Positions 17,133-24,763 of a stretch of DNA of 64,000 nucleotides are shown here, one piece after another. A program made the translations under genes and the position numbers. The stretch is from Prauserella shujinwangii. Its GTDB lineage: Bacteria; Actinomycetota; Actinomycetes; Mycobacteriales; Pseudonocardiaceae. The notes beneath the pieces were generated by a model, which was given only the letters and a program-made list of their open reading frames with translations, was not told the DNA's origin and did not search any database. The stretch spans positions 496,001 to 560,000 of the forward strand of contig NZ_PVNH01000002.1 of NCBI RefSeq assembly GCF_003001955.1, written 5' to 3'. Position 1 is the first letter of the stretch; each line of letters starts with the position of its first letter.

Positions 17133-18407
17133 CTAGAGCCCGAGCACCGACGGCAGGAACGTGACGACCGCGGGAACGAACGTCACCAGCATCAGCACCG
17201 CGAGCAGCGGGATCAGGAACGGGGCGGTGCCCCGGAACACCTCGTGCACGGGCAGTCCGGTGACCGGGCTCAGCACGTAGAGCACGGCACCGATCGGCGG
17301 GGTGAGCAGGCCGATCATCAGGTTGATGATCGCGATGACGCCGAGGTGCAGCGGGTCGACGCCGAACTGGACGGCGATCGGCAACAGGATCGGCACCGTG
17401 ATCACCAGTACCGACGTGCCCTCGAGCACCGCGCCGAGGAAGATCAGCAACGCGTTGACCAGCAGGAGGAACACGACCTGGCTGTCGGTGAAGCCGAGCA
17501 TCAGCTCGGCCACCGCGGCGGGCACCTGTTCCCGGGCGAGGATCCAGCCCAGCAGGCCGGAGGCGCCGAGGATGAGCGTGATCGACGCGGTCGTGGCCGC
17601 CGTGTCGCGCAGGATCCCACCGAGGTCGCGGATCCGGACCTTGCGGTAGCAGAACCCGAGCAGCAGCACGTACGCGGCGCCGACGGCGGCGGCCTCCGTC
17701 GGCGTGAAGAACCCGCCGAGAATGCCGCCGAGGATGATCACCGGGGTGAGCAGCGGGCCGAGCACGCGCACGGTCGCCGCGCGCAGGCGGCCCCAGTCGA
17801 ACGGCTGCGCCTGCAGGTCGGCCTGGCGGCGGACCCAGAGGAACACCGCCACCGCCAGCCCGGCGGCCATCAGGAACGCGGGCACCACGGAGGCGGCGAA
17901 CAGTGCGCCGGTGGATACCGCCGCGATCGACGCGTAGATCACCGCGGGGATGCTCGGCGGCATGACCGGGCCGATGAGGCTGGACGCGGCGGTGATGCCC
18001 ACCGAGAACCGCCTGGAGTAGCCCTTGCGGACCATCGCGGGCACCTCGACCTTGCCCAGGCCCGCGGCATCGGCGAGCGCGGATCCGCTCATCCACGAGA
18101 AGCCGAGGCTGACGCCGATGTTGACGTACCCGAGACTGCCCCTGATCCGGCCGATGACCGACAGCGCGAAGTCGAACAGCCGGTCCGCGATACCCGCGTG
18201 GTTGGCGATGACGCCGACGAGGATGAACAGCGGCACGGCCAGCAGCGGGAAGCTGTCGATCGCGCCGGTGACCTCGCGCATGGACAGCCCCAGCGACTGC
18301 CCGTTCAGGGTCACGTAGGCGATGCACGGACCCAGCAGCGCGAAGGCGACGGGCACGCGCAGCGCGAGCAGGGCGATGATCCCGGCGGCCAGGAGGACCA
18401 TGTTCAT
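17133..18407 (-). CDS. dctM: TRAP transporter large permease subunit (DctM)
   Basis: 424 residues. The ATG overlaps the small-permease stop (ATGA); longer in-frame starts are rejected because they run back through that gene. About twelve membrane segments. Typical DctM elements include ALRVPVAFALLGP near the start, SLGFSWMSGSALADAAGLGKVEVP, SSLIGPVMPPSIPAVIY and INLMIGLLTPPIGAVLYV. It forms the ion-driven channel with DctQ. Confidence 0.95.
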   Translation of the reverse strand: MNMVLLAAGIIALLALRVPVAFALLGPCIAYVTLNGQSLGLSMREVTGAIDSFPLLAVPLFILVGVIANHAGIADRLFDFALSVIGRIRGSLGYVNIGVSLGFSWMSGSALADAAGLGKVEVPAMVRKGYSRRFSVGITAASSLIGPVMPPSIPAVIYASIAAVSTGALFAASVVPAFLMAAGLAVAVFLWVRRQADLQAQPFDWGRLRAATVRVLGPLLTPVIILGGILGGFFTPTEAAAVGAAYVLLLGFCYRKVRIRDLGGILRDTAATTASITLILGASGLLGWILAREQVPAAVAELMLGFTDSQVVFLLLVNALLIFLGAVLEGTSVLVITVPILLPIAVQFGVDPLHLGVIAIINLMIGLLTPPIGAVLYVLSPVTGLPVHEVFRGTAPFLIPLLAVLMLVTFVPAVVTFLPSVLGL

Positions 18408-18967
18408 GCGGACCGTTCCTCTCCGGAGACCGGCCGGGGCCGGAACACGGCGACGACCGAGCGCACCGTGGTCAGGACCAGCCCGGCGAGGGGGATGACG
18501 TAGAAGTAGCCGACGGGCATGCCGAGCGCGGGCGTGGTCTGCCGCGACGGCGAGGCGACCAGCTCGAACGCCTCGTACGCGAGGTTCAGGCAGACGACGG
18601 CGACCATGCCGTCGGCGAAGATGTGGACCAGGCGGCGAACCACCCCTCCGGTGACCTGGTCGACGAGCTTGAGCGTCACGTGCCCGTCCCGGCCGAGGAG
18701 ATAGCCCGACATCGCGAAGGTCAGCCAGACGAGGCTGAACCGGGCGAGCTCGCCGGTCCACACCCAGCCGCTCGCGGGCAGGTACCGTTGCGCCGCCTGC
18801 AGCAGCATCAGCCCGAGGATCGTGGCGAGCAGCAGTCCGCCGACGACCGCCTCGGCGCGGGAAAGCCAGCGCAGCGGGGTGGGCTCGCGGCGGGACGGTG
18901 ACCGCTCCCCGGTGGTCGCACCGGGACGCTCGTGGTCCGGGGCACCGGACTCGCCGGGTTCACGCAT
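18404..18967 (-). CDS. dctQ: TRAP transporter small permease subunit (DctQ)
   Basis: 187 residues. The ATG has AGGAGG 6 nt upstream, and its first codons overlap the end of the dehydrogenase gene. A hydrophilic N-terminal extension (about 45 residues) precedes four membrane segments with the DctQ pattern WTGELARFSLVWLTFAMSGYLLGRDGHV. It bridges the binding protein and the large permease. It overlaps dctM by 4 nt. Confidence 0.9.
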   Translation of the reverse strand: MREPGESGAPDHERPGATTGERSPSRREPTPLRWLSRAEAVVGGLLLATILGLMLLQAAQRYLPASGWVWTGELARFSLVWLTFAMSGYLLGRDGHVTLKLVDQVTGGVVRRLVHIFADGMVAVVCLNLAYEAFELVASPSRQTTPALGMPVGYFYVIPLAGLVLTTVRSVVAVFRPRPVSGEERSA

Positions 18968-19958
18968 CGCGGTCCTCCTGCCAGCCGGAGAGGTCGATCC
19001 AGGACTTGCCCGGCGCGGACCTGGCCCGCGCGAAGGCGTCGGCCGCGGCGGCGGGCGCAGCTCCGGCGTGCAGCACCTGGGCCGGCCGCACGGCACCGTC
19101 GACGACCGCGGCCACCGTCTCGGCGAAGTCGTGCGGGTGGTCGTAGATCAACGACCCGCGGAGCACGAGCTGCCGCCTTGCCAGCTCCATAGTGGACAGC
19201 TGGACCGGCTCGTCGCCCATACCGATCATCACGACGACACCGGCCGCGGCGGCGGACCGCAGCGAGATGTCCCACGTGGCAGGAGTGCCCGCCGTGTCGA
19301 ACACGAGGCGGAAGTCCCCGGTGCCCGCGTCCGCCCGCTTGGCGCCGATGCGTTCGGCGAGAGACAGCCTGCCGGGGATGGGCTCCACCACGTACGGTCG
19401 CGCGCCGAGCGCCAGCAGCGCCTGGCACACGAACAGGCCCTGCGATCCCGCGCCCACCACGAGGCACTCGTCACCGGCGCGGACGCCGGCCCTGCGAACG
19501 GCCGCCCTGGCCACCGCGAGCGGTTCGATGCACGCCAGGGTCTCGTCGGAAACGGTGTCCGGGACCGGCCAGGCGAACCGCGCGGGGACGGCGACCCGCT
19601 CGGCCAGCAGGCCTGGAATGTTCATGCCCACGATCCCGCGGCCGGTGCACGCCGAGGTGAGACCGTCGCGGCAGGGACGGCAGGCGAAGCAGCTGTAGTT
19701 CGGCTCGACGACCACCCGCTGACCGACGTGGCGGCCGGTGACGCCCGCACCGACGGCGACGATCTCGCCGCCGCCCTCGTGCCCCATCACCCACGGCAGC
19801 CGCGGTGTCACCCGGTGTCCTTCGTGGACACCGAGGTCGGACCCGCAGAGGCCGACCGAACGGATCCCCACGAGGACTTCGCCCTCGGCAGGCCGCGGTT
19901 CCGGCCAGTCGTGGACGACCTCCACCCGGTGGGGTCCGGTCAGGACGATTGCCCTCAT
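18960..19958 (-). CDS. Zinc-dependent medium-chain alcohol dehydrogenase
   Basis: 332 residues. The catalytic-zinc side has GLCGSD (Cys near 38) and GHEGGGEI. The structural zinc cluster CFACRPCRDGLTSAC supplies four Cys (about 89-103). The nucleotide fold shows VVGAGSQGLFVCQ. It resembles threonine/sorbitol/galactitol dehydrogenase-type MDR enzymes that oxidise secondary alcohols. As first gene of the operon, divergent from the LacI regulator, it is the second candidate dehydrogenase for the imported hydroxy-acid. The ATG is preceded by GAGAGGGAAC; in-frame upstream codons are excluded because they run into the regulator gene. Confidence 0.88.
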   Translation of the reverse strand: MRAIVLTGPHRVEVVHDWPEPRPAEGEVLVGIRSVGLCGSDLGVHEGHRVTPRLPWVMGHEGGGEIVAVGAGVTGRHVGQRVVVEPNYSCFACRPCRDGLTSACTGRGIVGMNIPGLLAERVAVPARFAWPVPDTVSDETLACIEPLAVARAAVRRAGVRAGDECLVVGAGSQGLFVCQALLALGARPYVVEPIPGRLSLAERIGAKRADAGTGDFRLVFDTAGTPATWDISLRSAAAAGVVVMIGMGDEPVQLSTMELARRQLVLRGSLIYDHPHDFAETVAAVVDGAVRPAQVLHAGAAPAAAADAFARARSAPGKSWIDLSGWQEDRDA

Positions 19959-20031
19959 CGATCGGTTCCCTCTCGCCGCTGAGCGTTTCTGGCGGCCGAC
20001 CATAAGCGGGTGGCGAAACGGATGACAAGCG

Positions 20032-20067
20032 GTTGCCAAAAGTTGCCACAACCGGCTAGCGTTGCCA
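20032..20067 (+). promoter_or_regulatory. LacI-gene promoter with GTTGCCA repeats
   Basis: TTGCCA (20033-20038) and TAGCGT (20057-20062) are spaced by 18 nt. The -10 ends 7 nt before the GTG start at 20070, so the transcript is probably leaderless. GTTGCCA occurs three times (20032, 20042, 20061), over and downstream of the promoter elements, and may be the regulator's own site. The operon promoter on the other strand must also lie in this 111-bp gap. Confidence 0.5.
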
Positions 20068-20069
20068 CC

Positions 20070-21083
20070 GTGAACGGCGATCACGGGAAGCGACCGACCA
20101 TTTACGACGTCGCGCGCGAGGCGGGTGTCGCGACGTCCACGGTGTCCCGGGCGCTGGCGAAACCGGACCGGGTCAACGCGCGGACGCGGGAACACGTGCT
20201 CGAAGTGGCGAAGCGGCTCGGGTACCGGACGAACCCGCTCGCGCGGGCGTTGCCGTCCGGGCGCACGCAGACCGTCGCGCTGTTCGTGTCCGACGTGACC
20301 AACCCGCACTTCTTCGGCATCATCCGGGGCGCGGAGCAGCAGACCAGGGCTGCGGGCTGCACGCTGATCCTCGGTGACACGGAGGAGTCACCCGATCTCG
20401 AGTCCGGGAACGTCGAGCGGCTGAGCGGCTCGGTCGACGGGTTCGTGATCGCGGCGAGCCGGATGTCGGACCGGGAGATCCGGGAGCTCGCGGGCAGGCA
20501 CCGGCTGACGCTGATCAGCCGCCAGGTGGAGGGGGTGCCGAGCGCGATCGTCGACCACGAGGACGGCACGCGGCAGATCATCGAGCACCTGGCCTCGCTC
20601 GGGCACACCTCGGTGGTCTACCTCGCCGGTCCGCGACGGTCCTGGCTGGCGGCCAAGCGCTGGCAGGTGATCCGGACGACCGCCCGCCAGTTCGGCATGA
20701 GCGCGACGCGGCTCGGCCCGTTCCCGCCCGCGGTGCGGGGCGGCGCCGCGGCAGCCGACGCCGCGTTCGGGCACGGCGCGACCGCCGCGATCGCCCACAA
20801 CGACCTGCTCGCCATCGGCATGCTGCGCCGGTTCGCCGCGCGGGGCCTGCGGGTGCCCGACGACATCAGCGTCGTGGGCTACGACGACATCTTCGGCGCC
20901 GACTTCTGCTCGCCCCCGCTGACCACACTCGCCGGGCAGTTCGAGGAGGCCGGGCGGCTCGCCGTGGACCTGCTGCTGGGCAGCCGGGACGGCCACCGCC
21001 GCTCCCGGTCCGCCTCCCAGGTGGTGCTGCCGTCGCACCTGGTGATCCGCGACTCCACCGGCCCCGCCCCCGCGCGGCAGTGA
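20070..21083 (+). CDS. LacI-family transcriptional regulator
   Basis: 337 residues. N-terminal LacI helix-turn-helix TIYDVAREAGVATSTVSRALAKPDRVN (9-35), hinge region NPLARALPSGRTQTV, then a periplasmic-binding-protein-like sensor with FVSDVTNPHFFGIIRGAEQ and VPDDISVVGYDDIFGADFCSPPLTT. It is divergent from the TRAP/dehydroquinase/QsuB operon, so it most likely represses it and is relieved by the imported compound or an intermediate. The GTG start is chosen over the upstream frame because a -10 box ends 7 nt before it. Its last Gln codon and stop lie in a family B palindrome. Confidence 0.92.
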   Translation: MNGDHGKRPTIYDVAREAGVATSTVSRALAKPDRVNARTREHVLEVAKRLGYRTNPLARALPSGRTQTVALFVSDVTNPHFFGIIRGAEQQTRAAGCTLILGDTEESPDLESGNVERLSGSVDGFVIAASRMSDREIRELAGRHRLTLISRQVEGVPSAIVDHEDGTRQIIEHLASLGHTSVVYLAGPRRSWLAAKRWQVIRTTARQFGMSATRLGPFPPAVRGGAAAADAAFGHGATAAIAHNDLLAIGMLRRFAARGLRVPDDISVVGYDDIFGADFCSPPLTTLAGQFEEAGRLAVDLLLGSRDGHRRSRSASQVVLPSHLVIRDSTGPAPARQ

Positions 21084-21129
21084 ATGGCACATCGCCTGCG
21101 CCCAGCGCGGGTACTGTGCCATTCACTGC
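21077..21129. repeat. 53-bp palindrome family B, copy 1
   Basis: Perfect 14-bp arms (GCAGTGAATGGCAC at 21077-21090 and its complement at 21116-21129) around a 25-nt loop. The loop itself holds a near-palindrome, CCTGCGC...GCGCGGG. The left arm supplies CAG TGA, the end of the LacI gene. Copy 2 is at 48574-48630 with an equal loop length. Confidence 0.85.
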
Positions 21130-21160
21130 CCGCGGTTGGTCCGGTCAGGAAGGGGTCGGC

Positions 21161-21640
21161 ATGGTCGACAAGGAAGAGCTTCCGTATCTGCGGCGCTGTG
21201 TCGAGCTGGCGGCGCAGGCGCTCGACGCGGGCGACGAGCCGTTCGGCTCGGTGCTCGTGTCCGCGGAGGGGACCGTGCTGCTGGAGGATCACAACCGCGT
21301 TTCGGGCGGCGACCAGACCCGGCATCCGGAGTTCGCGATCGCCCGCTGGGCGGCCACCCACCTCACTCCGGACGAGCGGGCCGCGGCGACCGTCTACACC
21401 TCGGGCGAGCACTGCCCCATGTGCGCGGCCGCGCACGGCTGGGTCGGGCTGGGCCGGATCGTGTACGTGGCCTCGTCCGAGCAGTTCGCCGCGTGGCGCG
21501 GTGAGCTCGGTCTCCCGGCGCCCCCGGTCCGCGCCTTCCCCATCCGGGAGGTGGTGCCCTCGGCCGTGGTGGACGGGCCGTTACCGGAGCTGGCCGGGGA
21601 GGTCCGCGCCCTGTACCGCCGCTTCCACCTCGGGCGGTGA
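21161..21640 (+). CDS. Cytidine/guanine deaminase-like zinc enzyme
   Basis: 159 residues. The ATG follows AGGAAGGGG. Deaminase fold with EPFGSVLVS, the first zinc motif RHPEFAIARWA (usual H-A-E is H-P-E here), and the second, GEHCPMCAAA (PCxxC-type pair written C-P-M-C). Guanine deaminase or tRNA/nucleoside deaminase relatives are the nearest types; the substrate is not determinable by eye. It is separated from the LacI gene by a family B palindrome, so probably its own transcript. Confidence 0.82.
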   Translation: MVDKEELPYLRRCVELAAQALDAGDEPFGSVLVSAEGTVLLEDHNRVSGGDQTRHPEFAIARWAATHLTPDERAAATVYTSGEHCPMCAAAHGWVGLGRIVYVASSEQFAAWRGELGLPAPPVRAFPIREVVPSAVVDGPLPELAGEVRALYRRFHLGR

Positions 21641-21646
21641 AGGGCC

Positions 21647-22354
21647 TCAGCCGAACGGGTCGGTGGCCGCACGGAGTGCGGCAGCCGCCTCGCGCAGCAC
21701 GGGGTTGCCGTGCCCGACGCAGGCGATCTCGGCGTCGTAGGCGGACAGCCGGCGCAGCGAGTGCCACGCCAGCTCGCGGTCGGTGTTGAACGGGCCGAGG
21801 ACGAGACCGCCCTCGCTCTCGGCGACGGTGTCCCCCGTGACCAGCACGCGGTGCCGGGGCAGCCACAGCGCGATGCTGCCCGGCGTGTGCCCTGGCACGG
21901 ACAGCACCTCGGCACCACCCGCGAAGTCGAGCACGTCGCCCTCGGACACCGGCTGGTCGACCCGGCACGGCGGCGCGGGCGGCAGGCCCGCCGCGACCAC
22001 CTCGTGCAGCCGCCGCTCCGCCTCGGTGAACACGGGGCCGGGCCCCGGCCGCTCACCGCGGACGTACGGCGCGTCGGCCTCCCCGGCGACGACGACCGCG
22101 TCCGCCCACCCGGCGATCTCCGCCGCGGACCCCGCGTGGTCGGCGTGAAAGTGGGTCAGCACGATCCGGCGCACGTCGCCGGGCGCGCGGCCGAGCCGCC
22201 GCAGCGCGGCCCGGATGTCCGCGGCGCTGCCGACGGCGCCGGTGTCGATCACGGTCACGCCGTCGTCTTCGAGCGCGAGGTAGGCGTTGAGCAGGTGGGT
22301 GCTGGTGCCGAGCCGGACCTGGTGCAGGCCGGGCGCCACCTCGACGGTGTCCAT
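21647..22354 (-). CDS. Metallo-beta-lactamase-fold hydrolase
   Basis: 235 residues. The MBL zinc motif is THFHADHAG (about 67-75), with further ligands in VPGHTPGS, GDTVAES and a late His in CVGHGNPVL. The fold matches glyoxalase II-like or lactonase-like hydrolases rather than true beta-lactamases. It is convergent with the deaminase gene, 6 bp apart. A TAGGTT box ends 6 nt before the ATG and no Shine-Dalgarno sequence is visible, which suggests a leaderless mRNA. Confidence 0.88.
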   Translation of the reverse strand: MDTVEVAPGLHQVRLGTSTHLLNAYLALEDDGVTVIDTGAVGSAADIRAALRRLGRAPGDVRRIVLTHFHADHAGSAAEIAGWADAVVVAGEADAPYVRGERPGPGPVFTEAERRLHEVVAAGLPPAPPCRVDQPVSEGDVLDFAGGAEVLSVPGHTPGSIALWLPRHRVLVTGDTVAESEGGLVLGPFNTDRELAWHSLRRLSAYDAEIACVGHGNPVLREAAAALRAATDPFG

Positions 22355-22360
22355 ACCGGC

Positions 22361-22366
22361 AACCTA
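22361..22366 (-). promoter_or_regulatory. Putative leaderless -10 box
   Basis: TAGGTT on the minus strand, 6 nt upstream of the ATG of the MBL-fold hydrolase. No Shine-Dalgarno sequence intervenes. Confidence 0.45.
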
Positions 22367-22431
22367 CGGCCGGGGCGGCGTGCCGGGGGCGCGGTTCGCT
22401 GCGGGCGGAACGACAGGACCTGACCTGGTAC

Positions 22432-22461
22432 TTGACAGATTCCTGCAGTCGTGGATATAAG
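22432..22461 (+). promoter_or_regulatory. Sigma-70-like promoter upstream of heat-shock genes
   Basis: TTGACA (22432-22437), an 18-nt spacer, then TATAAG (22456-22461) in a locally AT-rich stretch. It is 57 nt before the small ORF at 22518 and is the best consensus promoter in this part of the window. I do not see the inverted repeat expected for HspR. Confidence 0.65.
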
Positions 22462-22517
22462 AAATATGTAGCCGTGAATACCTGGTGTTACCGGATCCCA
22501 TGCCGGGGTGATCGCGG

Positions 22518-22817
22518 ATGCGCAACGACGCCGAACGCACGGACGAACGCTTCGTCGACCTGCTCTGCGCGGACGACGAGTGGGTGCGTGCCGAGTTCGA
22601 CGCGATCGTCACCGCCAACTTCGCGTGGGGTGCGGCACACGAGCACGTGCCGCTTCCCGGAGCGGGCACCGCGACCGTCCGCGCTCCCCGCTCCGGCCGA
22701 GCCGGGCCGGGACCGCGCGCCACCGGCGGGGTCCGCACCGCCGCGGCAGGCGATCACTGGCCGCGGCAGCGGTCCCCGCCCCCTCCTGCGCCACGCACCC
22801 TTCGCCACCCGAGGTGA
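22518..22817 (+). CDS. Small hypothetical protein upstream of Hsp20
   Basis: 99 residues. The first ~40 are acidic and protein-like ([30 protein letters not shown]). The rest is Pro/Arg/Ala-rich low complexity. It lies directly after a good promoter and just upstream of Hsp20, so it may be a co-transcribed leader protein. No domain recognised. The C-terminal half could be non-functional coding sequence. Confidence 0.5.
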   Translation: MRNDAERTDERFVDLLCADDEWVRAEFDAIVTANFAWGAAHEHVPLPGAGTATVRAPRSGRAGPGPRATGGVRTAAAGDHWPRQRSPPPPAPRTLRHPR

Positions 22818-22843
22818 CCGCGAGCAGAAAGGAGGTAGTGGCG

Positions 22844-23275
22844 ATGCTGATGCGCACGGATCCGTTCCGCGAGCTCGACCGGCTCAGCCAGCAGCTCCTC
22901 GGCGCCAACGGCACCCGCACGCGGCCCGCCGTCATGCCGATGGACGCCTACCGCTCCGGTGAGGAGTACGTCGTGCACTTCGACCTGCCCGGCGTCTCGC
23001 CCGAGTCGATCGATCTCGGCGTGGAGCGCAATGTGCTGACGGTGCAGGCGGAGCGGAAGCCGGAGTACGGGGAGGACACCGATCTCCACGTCGCCGAGCG
23101 CCCGCGCGGGGTGTTCAGCAGGCAGCTGTTCCTCGGCGAGACCCTCGACACCGAGAACATCGCGGCCAGCTACGAGGCCGGGGTCCTCACGCTGCGGATC
23201 CCCGTGGCCGAGCAGGCGAAGCCCCGGAAGATCGCCGTCACCGGAGGCTCCGAGCCGAAGAAGATCAGCACCTGA
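22844..23275 (+). CDS. Hsp20/alpha-crystallin small heat-shock protein
   Basis: 143 residues. The ATG has AAAGGAGGT 7 nt upstream; the frame open further upstream is ignored. The alpha-crystallin domain (about 35-130) has [24 protein letters not shown] trimmed into its beta strands, [12 protein letters not shown], and the conserved [12 protein letters not shown] (GVLTL motif). The C-terminal tail KPRKIAV has the I-x-V-type anchor. It is a cytoplasmic holdase that keeps unfolded proteins soluble. A J-domain protein follows 54 bp later, suggesting a stress operon. Confidence 0.92.
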   Translation: MLMRTDPFRELDRLSQQLLGANGTRTRPAVMPMDAYRSGEEYVVHFDLPGVSPESIDLGVERNVLTVQAERKPEYGEDTDLHVAERPRGVFSRQLFLGETLDTENIAASYEAGVLTLRIPVAEQAKPRKIAVTGGSEPKKIST

Positions 23276-23329
23276 CCGGACAACCGTGCCCGTGGCGACA
23301 CGCCCGTCCACGGAAGGAGGTGGCGAGCA

Positions 23330-23632
23330 GTGCGCGACCGGCATGTCGCCGCGGGCGAACCGGACCCGTACGCCGTCCTCGGCGTCGATCCACATGCGAC
23401 TGAGAAGGAGATCACCGAGGCCTACCGGAGGCTGGTCCGGGAACTCCACCCGGACGTCGGCCCCGGTGAACGCGAGCGCCTGACCGCCGTCGTCGACGCC
23501 TACCGGACGCTGCGCGCCGCACGCCGCACTGAACCCGGCGAACAGCGGTCCGGGGTGCGGATCCCGGTGCGGCGGCACCATCCGGCGCCGGACCCGGAGC
23601 TGCGTGCGGGTCCCGTTCGCCGCCACCGGTGA
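23330..23632 (+). CDS. Short J-domain (DnaJ-like) protein
   Basis: 100 residues. The GTG follows GGAAGGAGG. The J domain (about 12-68) starts DPYAVLGVDPHATEKEITEAY and carries the HPD motif (ELHPDVG) needed to stimulate Hsp70 ATPase. There is no G/F-rich, zinc-finger or C-terminal substrate domain. The basic tail RRHHPAPDP is short. It probably recruits DnaK for a special client or for the neighbouring Hsp20. It overlaps the next open frame by 4 nt. Confidence 0.85.
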   Translation: MRDRHVAAGEPDPYAVLGVDPHATEKEITEAYRRLVRELHPDVGPGERERLTAVVDAYRTLRAARRTEPGEQRSGVRIPVRRHHPAPDPELRAGPVRRHR

Positions 23633-23694
23633 GCACCCGCCGCGCTGGTACCGTTTCCCCGCCGGGCGGCCCCCACCGCGCCGGGGAAGGGATC

Positions 23695-24501
23695 ATGTCC
23701 ACGTCGTCCACGCCCACCTCGCCGACCGCGATCGTCGCGGCCCTGCGCGCCGCGGGCTGCGTCTTCGCCGAGGACGAGGCGGACCTGCTGATCTCAACCG
23801 CCGCGGACGACGCCGACCTCGCCGCCATGGTCCGGCGCCGGGCTTCCGGTGTCCCGCTCGAACAGGTGCTGGGCTGGGCCGAGTTCGCCGGGTCGCGGAT
23901 CGCCGTCGAACCGGGTGTCTTCGTACCCCGCCGCCGCACCGAGTTCCTCGTCCGGCGTGCCGCCGCGCTCGCCAATCCCGGGGCCGTCGTGCTCGACCTG
24001 TGCTGCGGCTCGGCGGCGCTGGGCCGCGCCGTGGCGGCCGCGCTCGGTGACATCGAGCTGCACGCGGCCGACGTCGACCCGGCCGCGGTGCGCTGCGCCC
24101 GCCGCAACGTGCCCGCCGGAGCCCGGGTGTACGAGGGCGACCTGTTCGAGCCCCTGCCCGCGAGCCTGTGCGGCCGGATCGACCTGCTGCTCGCCAACGT
24201 CCCCTACGTCCCGACCGGCGAGCTGCCGCTGTTGCCCGCGGAGGCCCGGCTGCACGAGCCGCGGGTGGCGCTCGACGGTGGCTCCGACGGGCTCGGCGTG
24301 CTGCGGCGGGTCGCCGCCGAGGCACCCCGCTGGCTCGCGCCCGGCGGGCACCTGCTGTTCGAGACGAGCGAGCGCCAGGCATCCCGAGCGGCCGAGGCAC
24401 TCGCCGCCGTCGGCCTCGTCCCGGCCGTGCTGAGCTCGGCCGAGGAACACGCGACCGTCGTGCTCGGCCGGCAGCTGGCCCCTGTCCCCCACGGCCGCTG
24501 A
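23695..24501 (+). CDS. PrmC-related protein N5-glutamine methyltransferase-like enzyme
   Basis: 268 residues from the ATG after GGGGAAGGG; a GTG at 23629 is the long alternative. SAM-binding fold with VLDLCCGSAALGRAV (motif I) and ADVDPAAV. PrmC enzymes carry NPPY at the active site; here it is NVPYVP, the form seen in the PrmC-related actinobacterial family. It may therefore methylate a substrate other than release factors. FVPRRRTEFLV precedes motif I as in PrmC. It follows the J-domain gene closely. Confidence 0.82.
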   Translation: MSTSSTPTSPTAIVAALRAAGCVFAEDEADLLISTAADDADLAAMVRRRASGVPLEQVLGWAEFAGSRIAVEPGVFVPRRRTEFLVRRAAALANPGAVVLDLCCGSAALGRAVAAALGDIELHAADVDPAAVRCARRNVPAGARVYEGDLFEPLPASLCGRIDLLLANVPYVPTGELPLLPAEARLHEPRVALDGGSDGLGVLRRVAAEAPRWLAPGGHLLFETSERQASRAAEALAAVGLVPAVLSSAEEHATVVLGRQLAPVPHGR

Positions 24502-24532
24502 AAACGTCGGCACACCAACGAATCTTCCGCTT

Positions 24533-24556
24533 CCGGCAGTCCTCCGTCCCTGCCGG
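24533..24556 (+). terminator. Hairpin between PrmC-like gene and lasso cluster
   Basis: Perfect 7-bp arms CCGGCAG and CTGCCGG around a 10-nt loop, 32 nt after the PrmC-like stop and about 75 nt before the lasso precursor. There is no clear U-tract. Confidence 0.4.
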
Positions 24557-24630
24557 TGGCGTGATGACCTTGTTACGTTCGGTTGCGTGCGCGCACGAAT
24601 CACGGTCATCTCGGAAGAAAGGATTTCACG

Positions 24631-24738
24631 ATGAAGGTCTACGAGGCACCGATGCTCGTCGAGCTCGGCACGTTCCGCGAGATCACCGGGCTGCTGGCCC
24701 GCAACGGCAACGACCGCCTGATCCTCAGCAAGAACTGA
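24631..24738 (+). CDS. Lasso peptide precursor, citrulassin-like
   Basis: 35 residues after GAAAGGA. The leader MKVYEAPMLVELGTFREITG fits the actinobacterial lasso leader rule (Y-x2-P-x-L-x3-G-x-F, then T at -2). The core is LLARNGNDRLILSKN: Leu1 would form the macrolactam with Asp8, giving an 8-residue ring and a 7-residue loop/tail. From memory, citrulassin A is LLGLAGNDRLVLSKN, which agrees at 11 of 15 positions, including GNDRL and LSKN. Arg9 is the residue converted to citrulline in some citrulassins. All maturation genes follow directly. Confidence 0.93.
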   Translation: MKVYEAPMLVELGTFREITGLLARNGNDRLILSKN

Positions 24739-24763
24739 GAATCCGCGTATCCGACTGAAGTCG

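Noticed and set aside
14481-18503. A 1340-codon open frame on the plus strand
   Set aside because: It lies antisense to QsuB, oxidoreductase, aroQ and the TRAP genes. It is Arg/His/Gln-rich, as typical for the antisense of GC-rich genes, and has no domain.
21647-22354. True beta-lactamase activity for the MBL-fold gene
   Set aside because: The fold is shared with glyoxalase II and lactonases; there is no signal peptide and no B1/B3 beta-lactamase-specific features.
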